Shown here one piece after another: positions 25,871-35,464 of a DNA stretch of 64,000 bases. The translations under genes were made by a program, and so were the position numbers. The notes below the pieces were generated by a model. It made no database searches. It worked only from the letters and a program-made list of their open reading frames with translations, and was not told the origin of the DNA. The DNA comes from Clostridiales bacterium GWD2_32_19 (GTDB lineage: Bacteria > Bacillota > Clostridia > Lachnospirales > UBA12420): the NCBI GenBank assembly GCA_001795385.1, contig MGOU01000007.1, forward strand, positions 1 through 64,000, in the 5' to 3' direction. Within the stretch, counting starts at the first letter, position 1. Every line of letters starts with the position of its first letter.

Positions 25871-27541
25871 ATGCAAAAGATCATTAGTTTTGAGAAAAGG
25901 TATACAGTAGGACATATGTTTTTTTTACTTGTAATAAATATAATATATAGTGTTTTTTTTCAACCATTAACTAACTACAATGACTTGTTTTTTATAGCAA
26001 TAGTAAGCAGTTGGGGAATATTGATTGTAAAGACATTTATATTAGAAAAAGAAGACTGGATAAAGTGGATAGTAGATAAAAAACTATATAATTTATTAAA
26101 ATTGACTGAACTTATAATGGTATCACTTCTTATTGTATCAGCAAGGGAATTCAAACTTGAATTAAGCTTGCTATATTTAGTTATAATAATTGAAGCATAT
26201 ATTGCAAATGAAGATTTAGAAGAACCTGTGTACAAGTTTTTCTACTTGTTGCCATTTATATTCACAAATATAATATATGAAGGAACAAATTTGCTTCAAA
26301 CGAATAAAATACTTTATTTTATATTTGGAATAGCTGTGTTTTTAGGAGTTCAATATATATTGGATTTAAACATAAAAGAAGTCAAACGAAAGTTAAATGA
26401 AAATAAAATACTAATAAAAGAAAAAAATACTAAAAATGAAGAATTGATAAGCTCTCAAGAGACGCTGCAAGAATTAAATGAAAAGTTGAAGGGACAAAAA
26501 TTAGAATTAGAAAAAGCTACAGAAGAATATAGAAAAAAAGCAGCAGAATTTTATGTTCTAAATGAAATAGGCAAATTTTTGGGAAAATCGCTAGAAGTGG
26601 AAAAATTACTCGGCGGTGTTGTTGATGTGTTAAGTGGCGTGATGGGTGTAGACATGTGTTGCATAGTTTTGTATCCAGAAGGAAATTATGATAAAAAAGA
26701 TGTGTCTTTTCATATAAAAACTGTATATGACAAAAAAACTACTGACATAATAAGACAAAAAATAGAATCTGGAGTACTTAGTTTCTTAATGGATAACAGA
26801 GATATATATATAGATAATGAAGTTGCACAAACCAAAAACTTGTTCTTTGAAAATCGTGAAGTGGGATCTTTTGCGGCAGTTCCTCTATATAAAGGGGATA
26901 CAACCTATGGTCTTGTGCTTTTAGAACAAAAGTACAAAAATTATTTTTATAAGACAATAGTTGATTTACTAAAGTCTGTAGCAAATCAAATAGTGCTATC
27001 AATAGAAAATGCTAAACTTTATGAATCAGTTGAGGAATTAGCTATAAAAGACAATCTAACAAAGGCATATAATAGAACTTATATGCAAAAAGTATTCTTT
27101 AAAATGCTTAAAGAAGCAGAAGAATCTAAAGAGCCTGTAGCAGTATCAATGTTTGATATAGATCATTTTAAGCATGTAAACGATACATATGGACATTTGT
27201 TTGGTGATAAAGTACTTAAGACGGTTGCTAAGACAGTACAGGCACATGTGGACAAATATAACGGTATAGTAATAAGGTATGGTGGAGAAGAATTCTTAGT
27301 ATTGTTGCCAAATAAAAATTCAGAACAAGCATATAAAATATTTGAATCTTTAAGGGAAGAAATAGAAAATACGGAACTAGTAGAAGGAGTAGTAAGAACT
27401 CATATAACTGTAAGTTTTGGAGTAACTACATATCCTGAGTTAGTAACAGATAAAGATATGGTAGTAGGGTCTGCAGATAATGCAGTGTATAAAGCGAAAG
27501 AAAGTGGAAGAAATAAAGTTGTTCTTGCGAAGAAGGAATAA
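25871..27541 (+). CDS. Membrane GAF-GGDEF diguanylate cyclase
   Basis: A 556-residue protein. Residues 1-175 hold about six hydrophobic segments (MFFLLVINIIYSVFF to FGIAVFLGVQYIL). A coiled coil (about 175-230) leads into a GAF domain (about 235-385; EIGKFLGKSLEVEKLL, FAAVPLYKGDTTYGLVLL). A GGDEF domain fills the end, with DNLTKAYNRTYM, MFDIDHFKHVNDTYGH and active-site RYGGEEFLVLLP. GGEEF is a catalytically competent variant, so c-di-GMP synthesis is likely. The residues where the RxxD inhibitory site would lie read KYNG, so product inhibition is probably missing. ATG 25871 is preferred because AGGGGGGATA lies right before it; GTG 25850 has no such site. A terminator follows. Confidence 0.92.
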   Translation: MQKIISFEKRYTVGHMFFLLVINIIYSVFFQPLTNYNDLFFIAIVSSWGILIVKTFILEKEDWIKWIVDKKLYNLLKLTELIMVSLLIVSAREFKLELSLLYLVIIIEAYIANEDLEEPVYKFFYLLPFIFTNIIYEGTNLLQTNKILYFIFGIAVFLGVQYILDLNIKEVKRKLNENKILIKEKNTKNEELISSQETLQELNEKLKGQKLELEKATEEYRKKAAEFYVLNEIGKFLGKSLEVEKLLGGVVDVLSGVMGVDMCCIVLYPEGNYDKKDVSFHIKTVYDKKTTDIIRQKIESGVLSFLMDNRDIYIDNEVAQTKNLFFENREVGSFAAVPLYKGDTTYGLVLLEQKYKNYFYKTIVDLLKSVANQIVLSIENAKLYESVEELAIKDNLTKAYNRTYMQKVFFKMLKEAEESKEPVAVSMFDIDHFKHVNDTYGHLFGDKVLKTVAKTVQAHVDKYNGIVIRYGGEEFLVLLPNKNSEQAYKIFESLREEIENTELVEGVVRTHITVSFGVTTYPELVTDKDMVVGSADNAVYKAKESGRNKVVLAKKE

Positions 27542-27554
27542 ATGGTTGTGGGGG

Positions 27555-27596
27555 AAACAAGAAAAAGCAAGCAATGGGTTTGCTTTTTCTTGTTTT
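27555..27596 (+). terminator. Terminator after the GGDEF gene
   Basis: AAACAAGAAAAAGCAA (27555-27570) pairs with TTGCTTTTTCTTGTTT (27580-27595). Confidence 0.9.
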
Positions 27597-27630
27597 CAGT
27601 ATAATTTGTTAACATAAGGAGTTGAGGTTT

Positions 27631-29367
27631 ATGAAGACATTGTTGGTCGCTATTAATAGTAAGTTTATACATTCTGGTATGGGTGTTCATTGCATAAAGG
27701 CATATGTGGAGGATCATGGTGAAAGTGTTGAGATTGGTGAGTATACTATAAATAATAATGAGGATATGATTGTACAGGATATATATAAGCGAAAACCTGA
27801 TTTGTTAGGGTTTTCTTGTTATATATGGAATATTGATATTGTGATGAAGGTGGTGAAGAATATCAATAAGGTTTTGCCTGATACTAAGATTTTTTTAGGT
27901 GGACCGGAGGTGTCTTTTGATGGGGAGAAGATACTTAGTGACAATCCAGAGGTAAGTGTTATAGTTTTAGGTGAGGGTGAAGAGAAGGTTTTAAAGCTAA
28001 TTAGATCATGGAAACAAAAAGAGGATATAGCAGAGGTAGAAGGTGTCATATATAGGGAAGGAGATTGTATTTCGTGTAATGCGCCTACTAGTTATATGGA
28101 TCTTGATAGTCTTGGGTTTATATATGAAGATAAATTGGATGATTTTGAGAATAAGATTATTTATTACGAGTCGTCAAGGGGATGTCCATATAGATGTAGC
28201 TATTGTCTTTCATCAGTAGATAAAAAGATACGATATCGGAGTCTAGAAAAAGTATTTAATGAGTTGAAAATATTTTTAGATAATAAAATAAAGCAAGTAA
28301 AATTTGTAGATAGGACATTTAACTGTGATGGGGAAAGAGCAAAAAACATATGGCGGTATTTAAAAGAAAATGATAATGGAGTTACGAATTTTCATTTTGA
28401 AATATCGGCCGATATATTGGACGAAGAAGCTATAAATATACTAAAAGATGTGAGAACTGGATACTTCCAATTTGAAATAGGAGTACAAACTACAAATACT
28501 GAAACGCTAAGTATAATAAATAGAAAAATGGATTTTAAGAAGATTTCTAAAAATGTAGGAATGATTAAGGCGAATGAAAATATTCATCTTCATTTAGACT
28601 TGATAGCAGGACTACCAAAAGAAGGGTATGAATCATTTAAAAAATCTTTCAATGATGTTTATTCTTTAAAACCAGAAGAACTGCAACTCGGATTTTTAAA
28701 GGTCCTTAAAGGAACAGAGATGAGGGATGTTGCAAAAGAATATGGACTTATATATAAGGAAGAACCTCCATATGAAATACTCTATACAGAGCACATGAAC
28801 TTTGATGAAATATTAAGGCTAAAGATGGTTGAAGAAGTGTTGGAGATATATTATAACACAACTAGATTTGTAAATAGCGTGAAGTATTTAGAAGGTTTCA
28901 GCTCAACGCCTTTCGAATTTTATGAGACCCTTGCTGAATATTGGGAAGTGAAAGAATATAATAAATATAACCATTCAGAAATGGAATTGTATACGATATT
29001 ATATGAGTTTGGGTGTCGTGGAGTGGATAATTGTGAACTACTTATGGAACTCTTAAAGCTTGACATGTACACACACGAGAAACTTAAAAAATGTCCTGAA
29101 TGGCTTACTACAAGTCTTACTGAAAGTAAAAAAGAAACTATATACGAATTTTATAAAAACCAACAAAATATAGAAAGATACCTATCTAAATATATTTCAT
29201 ATGATTCAAAGCAAATAAGTCGTATGGCACATATTGAGTGTTTTGAATATGATGTATTAGCATATGAAGAAAAAGGTGAGATACAAAGAAAAGAAATAAT
29301 GATTTTGTTTAATTATAAAGATAGAGATAAATTAACACAACAGGCTAAAAAATACAATATAGTATGA
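27631..29367 (+). CDS. B12-binding radical SAM protein (DUF4080 type)
   Basis: A 578-residue protein. Residues about 1-130 form a cobalamin-binding-like Rossmann domain (LLVAINSKFIHSGMGV at the start, LLGFSCYIWNIDIV, IFLGGPEVSFDGEKIL). The radical SAM domain follows, with the cluster motif SSRGCPYRCSYCLSS (CxxxCxxC, about residue 185), VKFVDRTFNCD and FQFEIGVQTTNTETL. The last 200 residues match the DUF4080-type tail (LQLGFLKVLKGTEMRD, MVEEVLEIYYNTTRFV). The substrate is unknown; relatives include methyltransferases acting on RNA or natural products. ATG 27631 follows AAGGAG at 27616-27621; TTG 27622 is too close to it. The gene is transcribed alone. Confidence 0.88.
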   Translation: MKTLLVAINSKFIHSGMGVHCIKAYVEDHGESVEIGEYTINNNEDMIVQDIYKRKPDLLGFSCYIWNIDIVMKVVKNINKVLPDTKIFLGGPEVSFDGEKILSDNPEVSVIVLGEGEEKVLKLIRSWKQKEDIAEVEGVIYREGDCISCNAPTSYMDLDSLGFIYEDKLDDFENKIIYYESSRGCPYRCSYCLSSVDKKIRYRSLEKVFNELKIFLDNKIKQVKFVDRTFNCDGERAKNIWRYLKENDNGVTNFHFEISADILDEEAINILKDVRTGYFQFEIGVQTTNTETLSIINRKMDFKKISKNVGMIKANENIHLHLDLIAGLPKEGYESFKKSFNDVYSLKPEELQLGFLKVLKGTEMRDVAKEYGLIYKEEPPYEILYTEHMNFDEILRLKMVEEVLEIYYNTTRFVNSVKYLEGFSSTPFEFYETLAEYWEVKEYNKYNHSEMELYTILYEFGCRGVDNCELLMELLKLDMYTHEKLKKCPEWLTTSLTESKKETIYEFYKNQQNIERYLSKYISYDSKQISRMAHIECFEYDVLAYEEKGEIQRKEIMILFNYKDRDKLTQQAKKYNIV

Positions 29368-29467
29368 GGGAATGTTTTATAAATTTATACATAATGAACT
29401 ATTTGCACTAGTAATATTAGCATATAAACTTGCAAATTTTACAATTTTATATATATTTATATATTTA

Positions 29468-29495
29468 TTGACATAATTGTTTAAAGTGGTATAAT
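29468..29495 (+). promoter_or_regulatory. Near-consensus sigma A promoter for the FIST operon
   Basis: TTGACA (29468-29473) and TATAAT (29490-29495) are both perfect hexamers, with a 16-bp spacer. The site lies 35 bases before the FIST gene start. Confidence 0.85.
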
Positions 29496-29530
29496 GAACA
29501 TAAGTATATTTTAAAATGGGGGGTAAGTCT

Positions 29531-30655
29531 ATGAAAATTGAACAATTGTCTTATGATTTAAATGTATTTAAAGGTGAAGTAACACTTGGGGATTTAGCTC
29601 AATGGGTATTAGTATTTGGAAATAGAAACTTGATTGGGGACACAAATATTTTCGATAAAATAAGAGGGATGTACCCAAATGCTTATATTATGGGATGTTC
29701 TTCGTCTGGAGAAATAAGAGATAATATAGTTACTGATGAATCATTGGTTTTGACGGCGGTTTATTTAGAAAAGAGTAAGGTGGTATTTAGTAGCTTTGAT
29801 CTTGAGAGTAGCAAAGACTCTTATGAGGTAGGTAAAAAGATTATTAATTCCATTGAAAGAGAGGAGCTTGTACATTTATTTGTTTTGGCAGAAGGTATTA
29901 ATATAAACGGAAGTAAATTGGTCGATGGCATGAGAACAGAGGCAGGGGTTGAAGTATCTATTACTGGAGGACTTTCAGGCGACGGGGCTAATTTTAAAGA
30001 AACATGTATTTTAGCAAATGAGTATGCAAAGTCTAACAAAATAGTTGTTGCAGCTTTCTATGGAGAAATTAAAACAAGCTGTGCTTCTGTGGGTGGCTGG
30101 GATACCTTTGGTCCAGAGAGGTTGGTAACAAAGTCAGAAGATAATATTTTGTATGAGATGGACGGTAAACCAGCACTTGATTTGTATAAAGAGTATCTAG
30201 GTGATTTAGCTTCTGAGCTTCCATCTAGCGGTTTGTTATTTCCTTTGTCTCTAAGAGATAAGGATTCAGAATTTAGCTATGTAAGGACTATTCTTGGTAT
30301 CAATGAAGAAGATAAATCGTTAATTTTCGCAGGTGATATTCCCAAAAATATATATTGTAGATTAATGAAAGCAAACAATGATAATTTGATTAATGGTTCT
30401 AAGCAAGCAGGTGAGTTTAGTTTAGAGACATTTGATTCAGAAAGTGCTGAGTTGGCAATATTGGTAAGTTGCGTTGGAAGAAAGTTAGTATTAAAACAAA
30501 TGGTAGATGAAGAAGTTGACATTGTAAAAGAAACTTTTGGAGATAAAACAAGTATTACTGGATTTTACTCATATGGTGAAATTTCACCATACAAGAAAGG
30601 GACACAATGTGAATTGCATAACCAGACAATGACTGTAACTCTTTTTTCGGAGTAA
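29531..30655 (+). CDS. FIST-domain sensory protein
   Basis: A 374-residue soluble protein built of FIST N (about 30-215) and FIST C (about 220-355) domains: YIMGCSSSGEIRDNIV, VSITGGLSGDGANF, YEMDGKPALDLYKEYLG and the closing ITGFYSYGEISPY. FIST proteins act as sensory input units; members called NosP bind heme and nitric oxide and modulate a co-encoded histidine kinase. The same layout is seen here: the next two genes are a soluble kinase and a response regulator. The ligand of this protein is unknown. GGGGGGT (29518-29524) supports ATG 29531 over ATG 29516, which would itself overlap the ribosome site. Confidence 0.9.
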   Translation: MKIEQLSYDLNVFKGEVTLGDLAQWVLVFGNRNLIGDTNIFDKIRGMYPNAYIMGCSSSGEIRDNIVTDESLVLTAVYLEKSKVVFSSFDLESSKDSYEVGKKIINSIEREELVHLFVLAEGININGSKLVDGMRTEAGVEVSITGGLSGDGANFKETCILANEYAKSNKIVVAAFYGEIKTSCASVGGWDTFGPERLVTKSEDNILYEMDGKPALDLYKEYLGDLASELPSSGLLFPLSLRDKDSEFSYVRTILGINEEDKSLIFAGDIPKNIYCRLMKANNDNLINGSKQAGEFSLETFDSESAELAILVSCVGRKLVLKQMVDEEVDIVKETFGDKTSITGFYSYGEISPYKKGTQCELHNQTMTVTLFSE

Positions 30656-30667
30656 GGGGATGATGAA

Positions 30668-31705
30668 GTGGAGGATAAATATCATGTTTTACTGAGAAAG
30701 CAGATAAAAAAAGTACTTGGTGATGAAAAGAAATATGATTCACTTCCTGCTGAAGTTAAAACAATTCTGGACTTAGTAAATAAAACATATTTTGAAAATG
30801 AAAAGGAAAAGCAACTCTTAGGAAGAAGCATTGACATAAGTTCGAGAGAGTATAAAGAAAACATAGAAAAGATAAATAAGATGCAAGCCCAAATCATAAG
30901 TAACGAAAAAATGGCAGGAATTGGACAGCTCTCGGCTGGTATAGCGCATGAAATAAATAATCCATTAAGCTTTGTACTGGGCAACATGAATATGATAAAA
31001 AAATATTTTGTTAAGATAAAAGTATTATATGATTTAAATAAAAAATTAATAGAGAGTTATGATGAATGTTTTTGTGATGAGCTAAAAGCCCAAATTTTTG
31101 AAATCTCCATGTATATAAAAGAAAATGATATTGAGTATATAGCAGGGGATTTAGATGATATAACAAATGATGGGAAGGAAGGCATAGACAGGATTGCAAA
31201 AATAGTAAAAAGCTTACTTAATTTTGCTAGAAAGGGCTACGAAGAAGAGTTTACAAGGTATGACATAAATGGTGGAATAAGAGATACTTTAACAATTGCA
31301 AATAATTCTATAAAATACTGTGCAAAGGTGAATGAAGAATTTACAGATGTACCTTGCGTTCTAGCTATAGCAGGTCAAATAAATCAAGTTATACTCAATT
31401 TGATAATGAACGCCACACATGCAATAAAGAGTAAAGGTATACTGGGGAACATTACTGTACATACACACAATGATGAAAATTTTGTGTACTGTGAGATAAC
31501 AGATGACGGTTGTGGAATTTCTGAAAAACATATGAATAAAATATTTGATCCGTTTTTTACTACAAAACCAGTTGGTGAAGGAACTGGACTTGGACTAAGT
31601 ATTGCACATGATATAATAGTAAGTAAGCATAATGGCAATATCGAAGTTAGGAGTATAGTGGGAGAGGGAACAAAATTCATTATAACTTTACCTATAGATA
31701 GGTAG
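30668..31705 (+). CDS. Soluble histidine kinase partnered with FIST protein
   Basis: A 345-residue kinase without membrane helices. A helical N-terminal region leads to the H-box GQLSAGIAHEINNPLSFVLG (phospho-acceptor His at about residue 94). The HATPase domain has the N-box VILNLIMNATHAI, ITDDGCGIS (G1), FDPFFTTKPVGEGTGLGLS (F and G2) and GEGTKFIITLP. It lacks its own sensor domain apart from the first 60 residues, which fits a kinase whose input is the separate FIST protein encoded 12 bp upstream. It starts at GTG 30668 with AAGGGG at 30654-30659. The likely phosphoryl target is the receiver-HDOD protein encoded next. Confidence 0.93.
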   Translation: MEDKYHVLLRKQIKKVLGDEKKYDSLPAEVKTILDLVNKTYFENEKEKQLLGRSIDISSREYKENIEKINKMQAQIISNEKMAGIGQLSAGIAHEINNPLSFVLGNMNMIKKYFVKIKVLYDLNKKLIESYDECFCDELKAQIFEISMYIKENDIEYIAGDLDDITNDGKEGIDRIAKIVKSLLNFARKGYEEEFTRYDINGGIRDTLTIANNSIKYCAKVNEEFTDVPCVLAIAGQINQVILNLIMNATHAIKSKGILGNITVHTHNDENFVYCEITDDGCGISEKHMNKIFDPFFTTKPVGEGTGLGLSIAHDIIVSKHNGNIEVRSIVGEGTKFIITLPIDR

Positions 31706-31732
31706 GGAAGTACTAAAATAAGGAGTGGCAAT

Positions 31733-32905
31733 ATGAAAAAAATACTTTTTGTTGATGATGAAGAGCAAATACTCAAAACAATTATCCGACTTTTTAGAAC
31801 AACGGATTATGATTTGTATACAGCAATGGATGGTGAAAAAGCACTTGAAGTTTTGGCAAGAGAAGATATAGATTTGATAATTAGTGATATGAGAATGCCT
31901 TATATGGATGGATATGAATTGTTGTATAAGGTAAAGACATTATATCCAAAGATAGCAAGAATAATTTTAAGTGGGTATGCTGACGAAAAAATAATATTCA
32001 AGGCAATTCAAAAAAATATAGCAAAAATGTATATATTTAAACCTTGGGAAGATGAAACATTGTTAAATATTGTAAATCAAGTATTTGCAGTAGAAGAAAT
32101 AATCAACGATGAAAGGGTTATGACATATATAAACAATATAGAAGAACTTCCCATCATTAAAGCTAATTATCGTAAAATAGTTTCACTTATTCAAGAAGAT
32201 GCAGACATAAAGGACATAACTAATGAAATAGAAATAGATCATCAGATAGTTCTAAAAATACTACATGTGGCGAATTCAGCCTATTGTGGAGTGGAAACGA
32301 AGTCAGTAGATGATGCGATTTCTTACCTAGGACTTCATGATGTCAGTAATATAGTAATATCAACTTCTGTGATAGATGCAATAAGTTACAATGGAATAGC
32401 TGAATCAGATATGGATATTTTATGGAGACATGCATTTATAACAAACCAACTCGTAAATTTCATATATGACAATATTTTGCGTAAAAAGATTAATCAAGTT
32501 CACAATACTGCAGGTTTGTTACATGATGTAGGAAGAGTATTTTTGTTTAATAGTTTTAAAGAGAAATACGCTGAAGTATACCAAAAATCTTTAAAAGAAG
32601 CACTTGATATTGGTGAGGTTGAAAGAGACATGTTAGGAATTACTCATGAAGAGGTAGGAGGGTATCTATTAAAGAGATGGGATTTACCACATTCTATAGT
32701 TGAGGCAGCCTTCTTTCATCACAGACCAATGGACGATAGAATAATAGATAAAGAGCTAGTTTGTGTTGTTCATCTTGCTGATTATTATTCTTGGAAGGTG
32801 ACTAATGAAAAAAATGCAACTAAACTTATTGAAGAGGTTTTTGAATATCTAAATATTAATAAAAGTATGTTTGAAGAGGAACTTGGAAAAATAAAGATAG
32901 ATTAA
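31733..32905 (+). CDS. Response regulator with HDOD output domain
   Basis: A 390-residue protein. Residues 1-125 are a receiver (ILFVDDEEQILKTI, phospho-acceptor Asp in LIISDMRMPYMDGYE at about 52, Ser/Thr in IILSGYADE, Lys in FKPWEDE). Residues about 140-340 are an HDOD domain with KILHVANSAYCGVETKSVDDA and an HD-like NTAGLLHDVGRVF. HDOD is related to HD phosphohydrolases but usually has lost metal ligands and works as a signalling scaffold. Here an HD pair is present, though whether it is catalytic is unclear. The gene is third in the FIST/kinase/regulator operon and is closed by a terminator. Confidence 0.92.
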   Translation: MKKILFVDDEEQILKTIIRLFRTTDYDLYTAMDGEKALEVLAREDIDLIISDMRMPYMDGYELLYKVKTLYPKIARIILSGYADEKIIFKAIQKNIAKMYIFKPWEDETLLNIVNQVFAVEEIINDERVMTYINNIEELPIIKANYRKIVSLIQEDADIKDITNEIEIDHQIVLKILHVANSAYCGVETKSVDDAISYLGLHDVSNIVISTSVIDAISYNGIAESDMDILWRHAFITNQLVNFIYDNILRKKINQVHNTAGLLHDVGRVFLFNSFKEKYAEVYQKSLKEALDIGEVERDMLGITHEEVGGYLLKRWDLPHSIVEAAFFHHRPMDDRIIDKELVCVVHLADYYSWKVTNEKNATKLIEEVFEYLNINKSMFEEELGKIKID

Positions 32906-32936
32906 TTGTTTCTGAAATATAATTATATAGTAGCTA

Positions 32937-32970
32937 AGACATTGGAGACTAAACCCGATGTCTCTTTTTA
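32937..32970 (+). terminator. Terminator after the FIST operon
   Basis: AGACATTGG (32937-32945) pairs with CCGATGTCT (32955-32963) with one wobble, followed by CTTTTTATTT. Confidence 0.85.
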
Positions 32971-33060
32971 TTTCCATAAATTCTACAATGAAATAACATG
33001 GACTTTGTTGTATAATGTAATAAAGATGTAATATTAATTATAGCAAAGGGGACAAGGCTT

Positions 33061-35346
33061 ATGAGTATGGAAAATTCTAAAATACCTCTACTTAAGATAA
33101 AGGAAATTGTTTTATTTCCTAATATGCTTATACAGTTTGATGCAGTAAAACCGGAATCTATAAATATTATTAATACCGCGCTCGCAAATAATGGAGCACT
33201 GTTTGTAATTAACGAAGATGAGGAAAATAAGGATTCGGGTACCATTGCAAAGATTAAAGAAGTTAGGAAATTAAAAAACGAAACGCTAAGTGCAGTTATC
33301 GAAGGTATAAGTAGAGGAGACCTTGTTTCTACCCATAAGCATTCTCAAGTACTATATGCAGAGATAAACGAAAAAAATCCGGTATTAATTAATTCTGAGG
33401 ACAGGCAGAGAAGTTATAAAAATGAAATATTGAGTTTGCTCACACAATATACTAATTTAGTAAATAAAGTGCCTAAGGAGCTTTTTGATATAATTGAAAA
33501 CATGAAAGACTTGGGAAAGGTAGTTGATACACTTGCAATAAATTTACCTATAACTGATTTGTATAAAAACAAGATACTAAAGCAGAATGAAGTGGATAAA
33601 AGAGTGGTTGAATTAATTAAAATAATGAATAAAGAAATAAGTGCTTTGAACCTACAATGTGAAATAAATCAAAAAGTTAAAGATGATATAAAAAATGTAG
33701 AAAGGGTATTTTTACTAAAAAAACAAATGGAGAAAATAAAAGAAGAGTTGGGTATAGAATCTGAGGTAGATGAGGAAGTAGAAGAATATCGAAACATATT
33801 ATCACAAACTAACATTGACAAGCCTATAAAAGATAGGATTATCAAGGAACTAAAAAAACTAGAAAAAATGAAAAAAGATTATGCAGAGAGAGGTATCGTA
33901 AAAGGATATATAGATACTTTGCTTGAGTTACCATGTAGTGATGAAAAAAGACACGATCCAAGTATACATTACATAACTAAGAAACTTGAAGAAGGGCACT
34001 TTGGACTAGATGAGATAAAGGAAAGAGTTATTGAATATGTAGCAACAAATAGATATGCGGAAAAATCGGATAATATGATTTTATGTTTAGTAGGCCCGCC
34101 AGGAGTTGGGAAAACGTCAATAGCGATAAGCATTGCAAAAAGTCTTCAAAAACGATACGTTCGAATACCACTTGGGGGAATGAAGGACGAGTCTGAGCTT
34201 AGGGGTCACAGGAGAACATATGTAGGGGCCATGCCAGGCAAAATAATAAGTGCATTCATAGAAGCAGGGGAAGGTGCTTTTGTAGCAATATTTGATGAAA
34301 TAGATAAGGTGAGTAATAGCTTTAAAGGTGATCCATACTCAGTACTTTTAGAAGTATTCGATTATGAACAGAACAGTAAATTTAAAGATTATTATATAGA
34401 TGTCGAATATGATGTATCAAATGCTTTATTTATATGCACAGCCAATTCTCTTGAAAATATACCAGCACCACTTATTGATAGAATGGAGATTGTTTATCTA
34501 GAAGGGTATTCAGATTCGGAAAAGCTTGAGATAGTCAAGAAACATCTGATTGTAAACCAAAATATAAAATACAATATAAAGAATGATAAAGTCTTAATTA
34601 GTGATAATGCTATTATTAATATAATAAATGAATATACGAGAGAAGCGGGTATTAGGGATCTTACAAGAGAAATAGATAAAATATATAGAAAAGCAATAAA
34701 AAAACTATTTACGGATAAACAAAATAATGTTAGAATAACAAGTAGTAACCTATTTAAATATTTAGGAGAGCCACATTATAAAATGCAAAAAGGTGTGTGC
34801 ACTAAGATTGGTGAAACAATTGGACTTGCGTGGACTGCATATGGTGGTAAGATATTAAAAATTCAGGTGGATATCCTAGAAGGAAGTGGACAGTTTAGAT
34901 TTACAGGTAAAATAGGACAAGTAATGAATGAGTCAGCTGTAATAGCACATACATATTTAAGGTTAAATGCAGAGAAACTGGGAATAGATAAAGATTTTAA
35001 TAGAAAGGTAGATATGCATATTCATATACCAGAAGGATCAATTGCAAAGGATGGCCCATCAGCTGGAATAACACTTTTATGTGCGATGATATCTGCACTT
35101 AAAGGGGAAAAATTAAGCGATAAACTTGCCATGACAGGAGAAATGACTATAAAGGGCGATATAATACCTGTAGGAGGACTCAAAGAAAAAATAACATCAG
35201 CGATAAGAAATAATATAAAGAGAGTACTAATACCTGAAGAAAATAGAAGTGATATAGAAAAAATAATGAAGGAAACACATGGTAAAATAGAATATATATT
35301 TGTAAAAAGCGTTGAAGAGGCACTAGAGGTAGTTTTCGGAAAATGA
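33061..35346 (+). CDS. lon: ATP-dependent protease Lon
   Basis: A 761-residue LonA protease. The N-terminal substrate-binding domain starts IPLLKIKEIVLFPNMLI. A coiled coil follows (about 195-290). The AAA+ module has Walker A VGPPGVGKTS (about 347), the pore-region segment GGMKDESELRGHRRTYVGAM and Walker B AIFDEIDKV. The C-terminal protease domain has the Ser-Lys dyad in AKDGPSAGITLL (Ser about 664) and PVGGLKEKITSA (Lys about 707). It degrades misfolded and regulatory proteins in the cytoplasm. AAGGGG precedes ATG 33061. A TATAAT at 33011-33016 may be its -10 box, but no convincing -35 is seen, and no CIRCE operator is present. Confidence 0.96.
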   Translation: MSMENSKIPLLKIKEIVLFPNMLIQFDAVKPESINIINTALANNGALFVINEDEENKDSGTIAKIKEVRKLKNETLSAVIEGISRGDLVSTHKHSQVLYAEINEKNPVLINSEDRQRSYKNEILSLLTQYTNLVNKVPKELFDIIENMKDLGKVVDTLAINLPITDLYKNKILKQNEVDKRVVELIKIMNKEISALNLQCEINQKVKDDIKNVERVFLLKKQMEKIKEELGIESEVDEEVEEYRNILSQTNIDKPIKDRIIKELKKLEKMKKDYAERGIVKGYIDTLLELPCSDEKRHDPSIHYITKKLEEGHFGLDEIKERVIEYVATNRYAEKSDNMILCLVGPPGVGKTSIAISIAKSLQKRYVRIPLGGMKDESELRGHRRTYVGAMPGKIISAFIEAGEGAFVAIFDEIDKVSNSFKGDPYSVLLEVFDYEQNSKFKDYYIDVEYDVSNALFICTANSLENIPAPLIDRMEIVYLEGYSDSEKLEIVKKHLIVNQNIKYNIKNDKVLISDNAIINIINEYTREAGIRDLTREIDKIYRKAIKKLFTDKQNNVRITSSNLFKYLGEPHYKMQKGVCTKIGETIGLAWTAYGGKILKIQVDILEGSGQFRFTGKIGQVMNESAVIAHTYLRLNAEKLGIDKDFNRKVDMHIHIPEGSIAKDGPSAGITLLCAMISALKGEKLSDKLAMTGEMTIKGDIIPVGGLKEKITSAIRNNIKRVLIPEENRSDIEKIMKETHGKIEYIFVKSVEEALEVVFGK

Positions 35347-35351
35347 ATGTA

Positions 35352-35382
35352 AAAACCCCTATATGCTAGTAGATAGGGGGAT
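35352..35382 (+). terminator. Hairpin after lon
   Basis: CCCCTAT pairs with ATAGGGG just downstream of the stop. The T run after it is poor, so termination strength is uncertain. Confidence 0.5.
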
Positions 35383-35464
35383 TTCATGAAAGTATTGTTT
35401 TTCAAGAAATGATGCGAATGAAGAACACATATCTTTTTACATTAACATTTTTGGAGGTGACACG

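Noticed and set aside
33011-33016. TATAAT as a lon promoter
   Set aside because: No acceptable -35 hexamer at 16-18 bp and no extended -10, so I did not list it as a feature.
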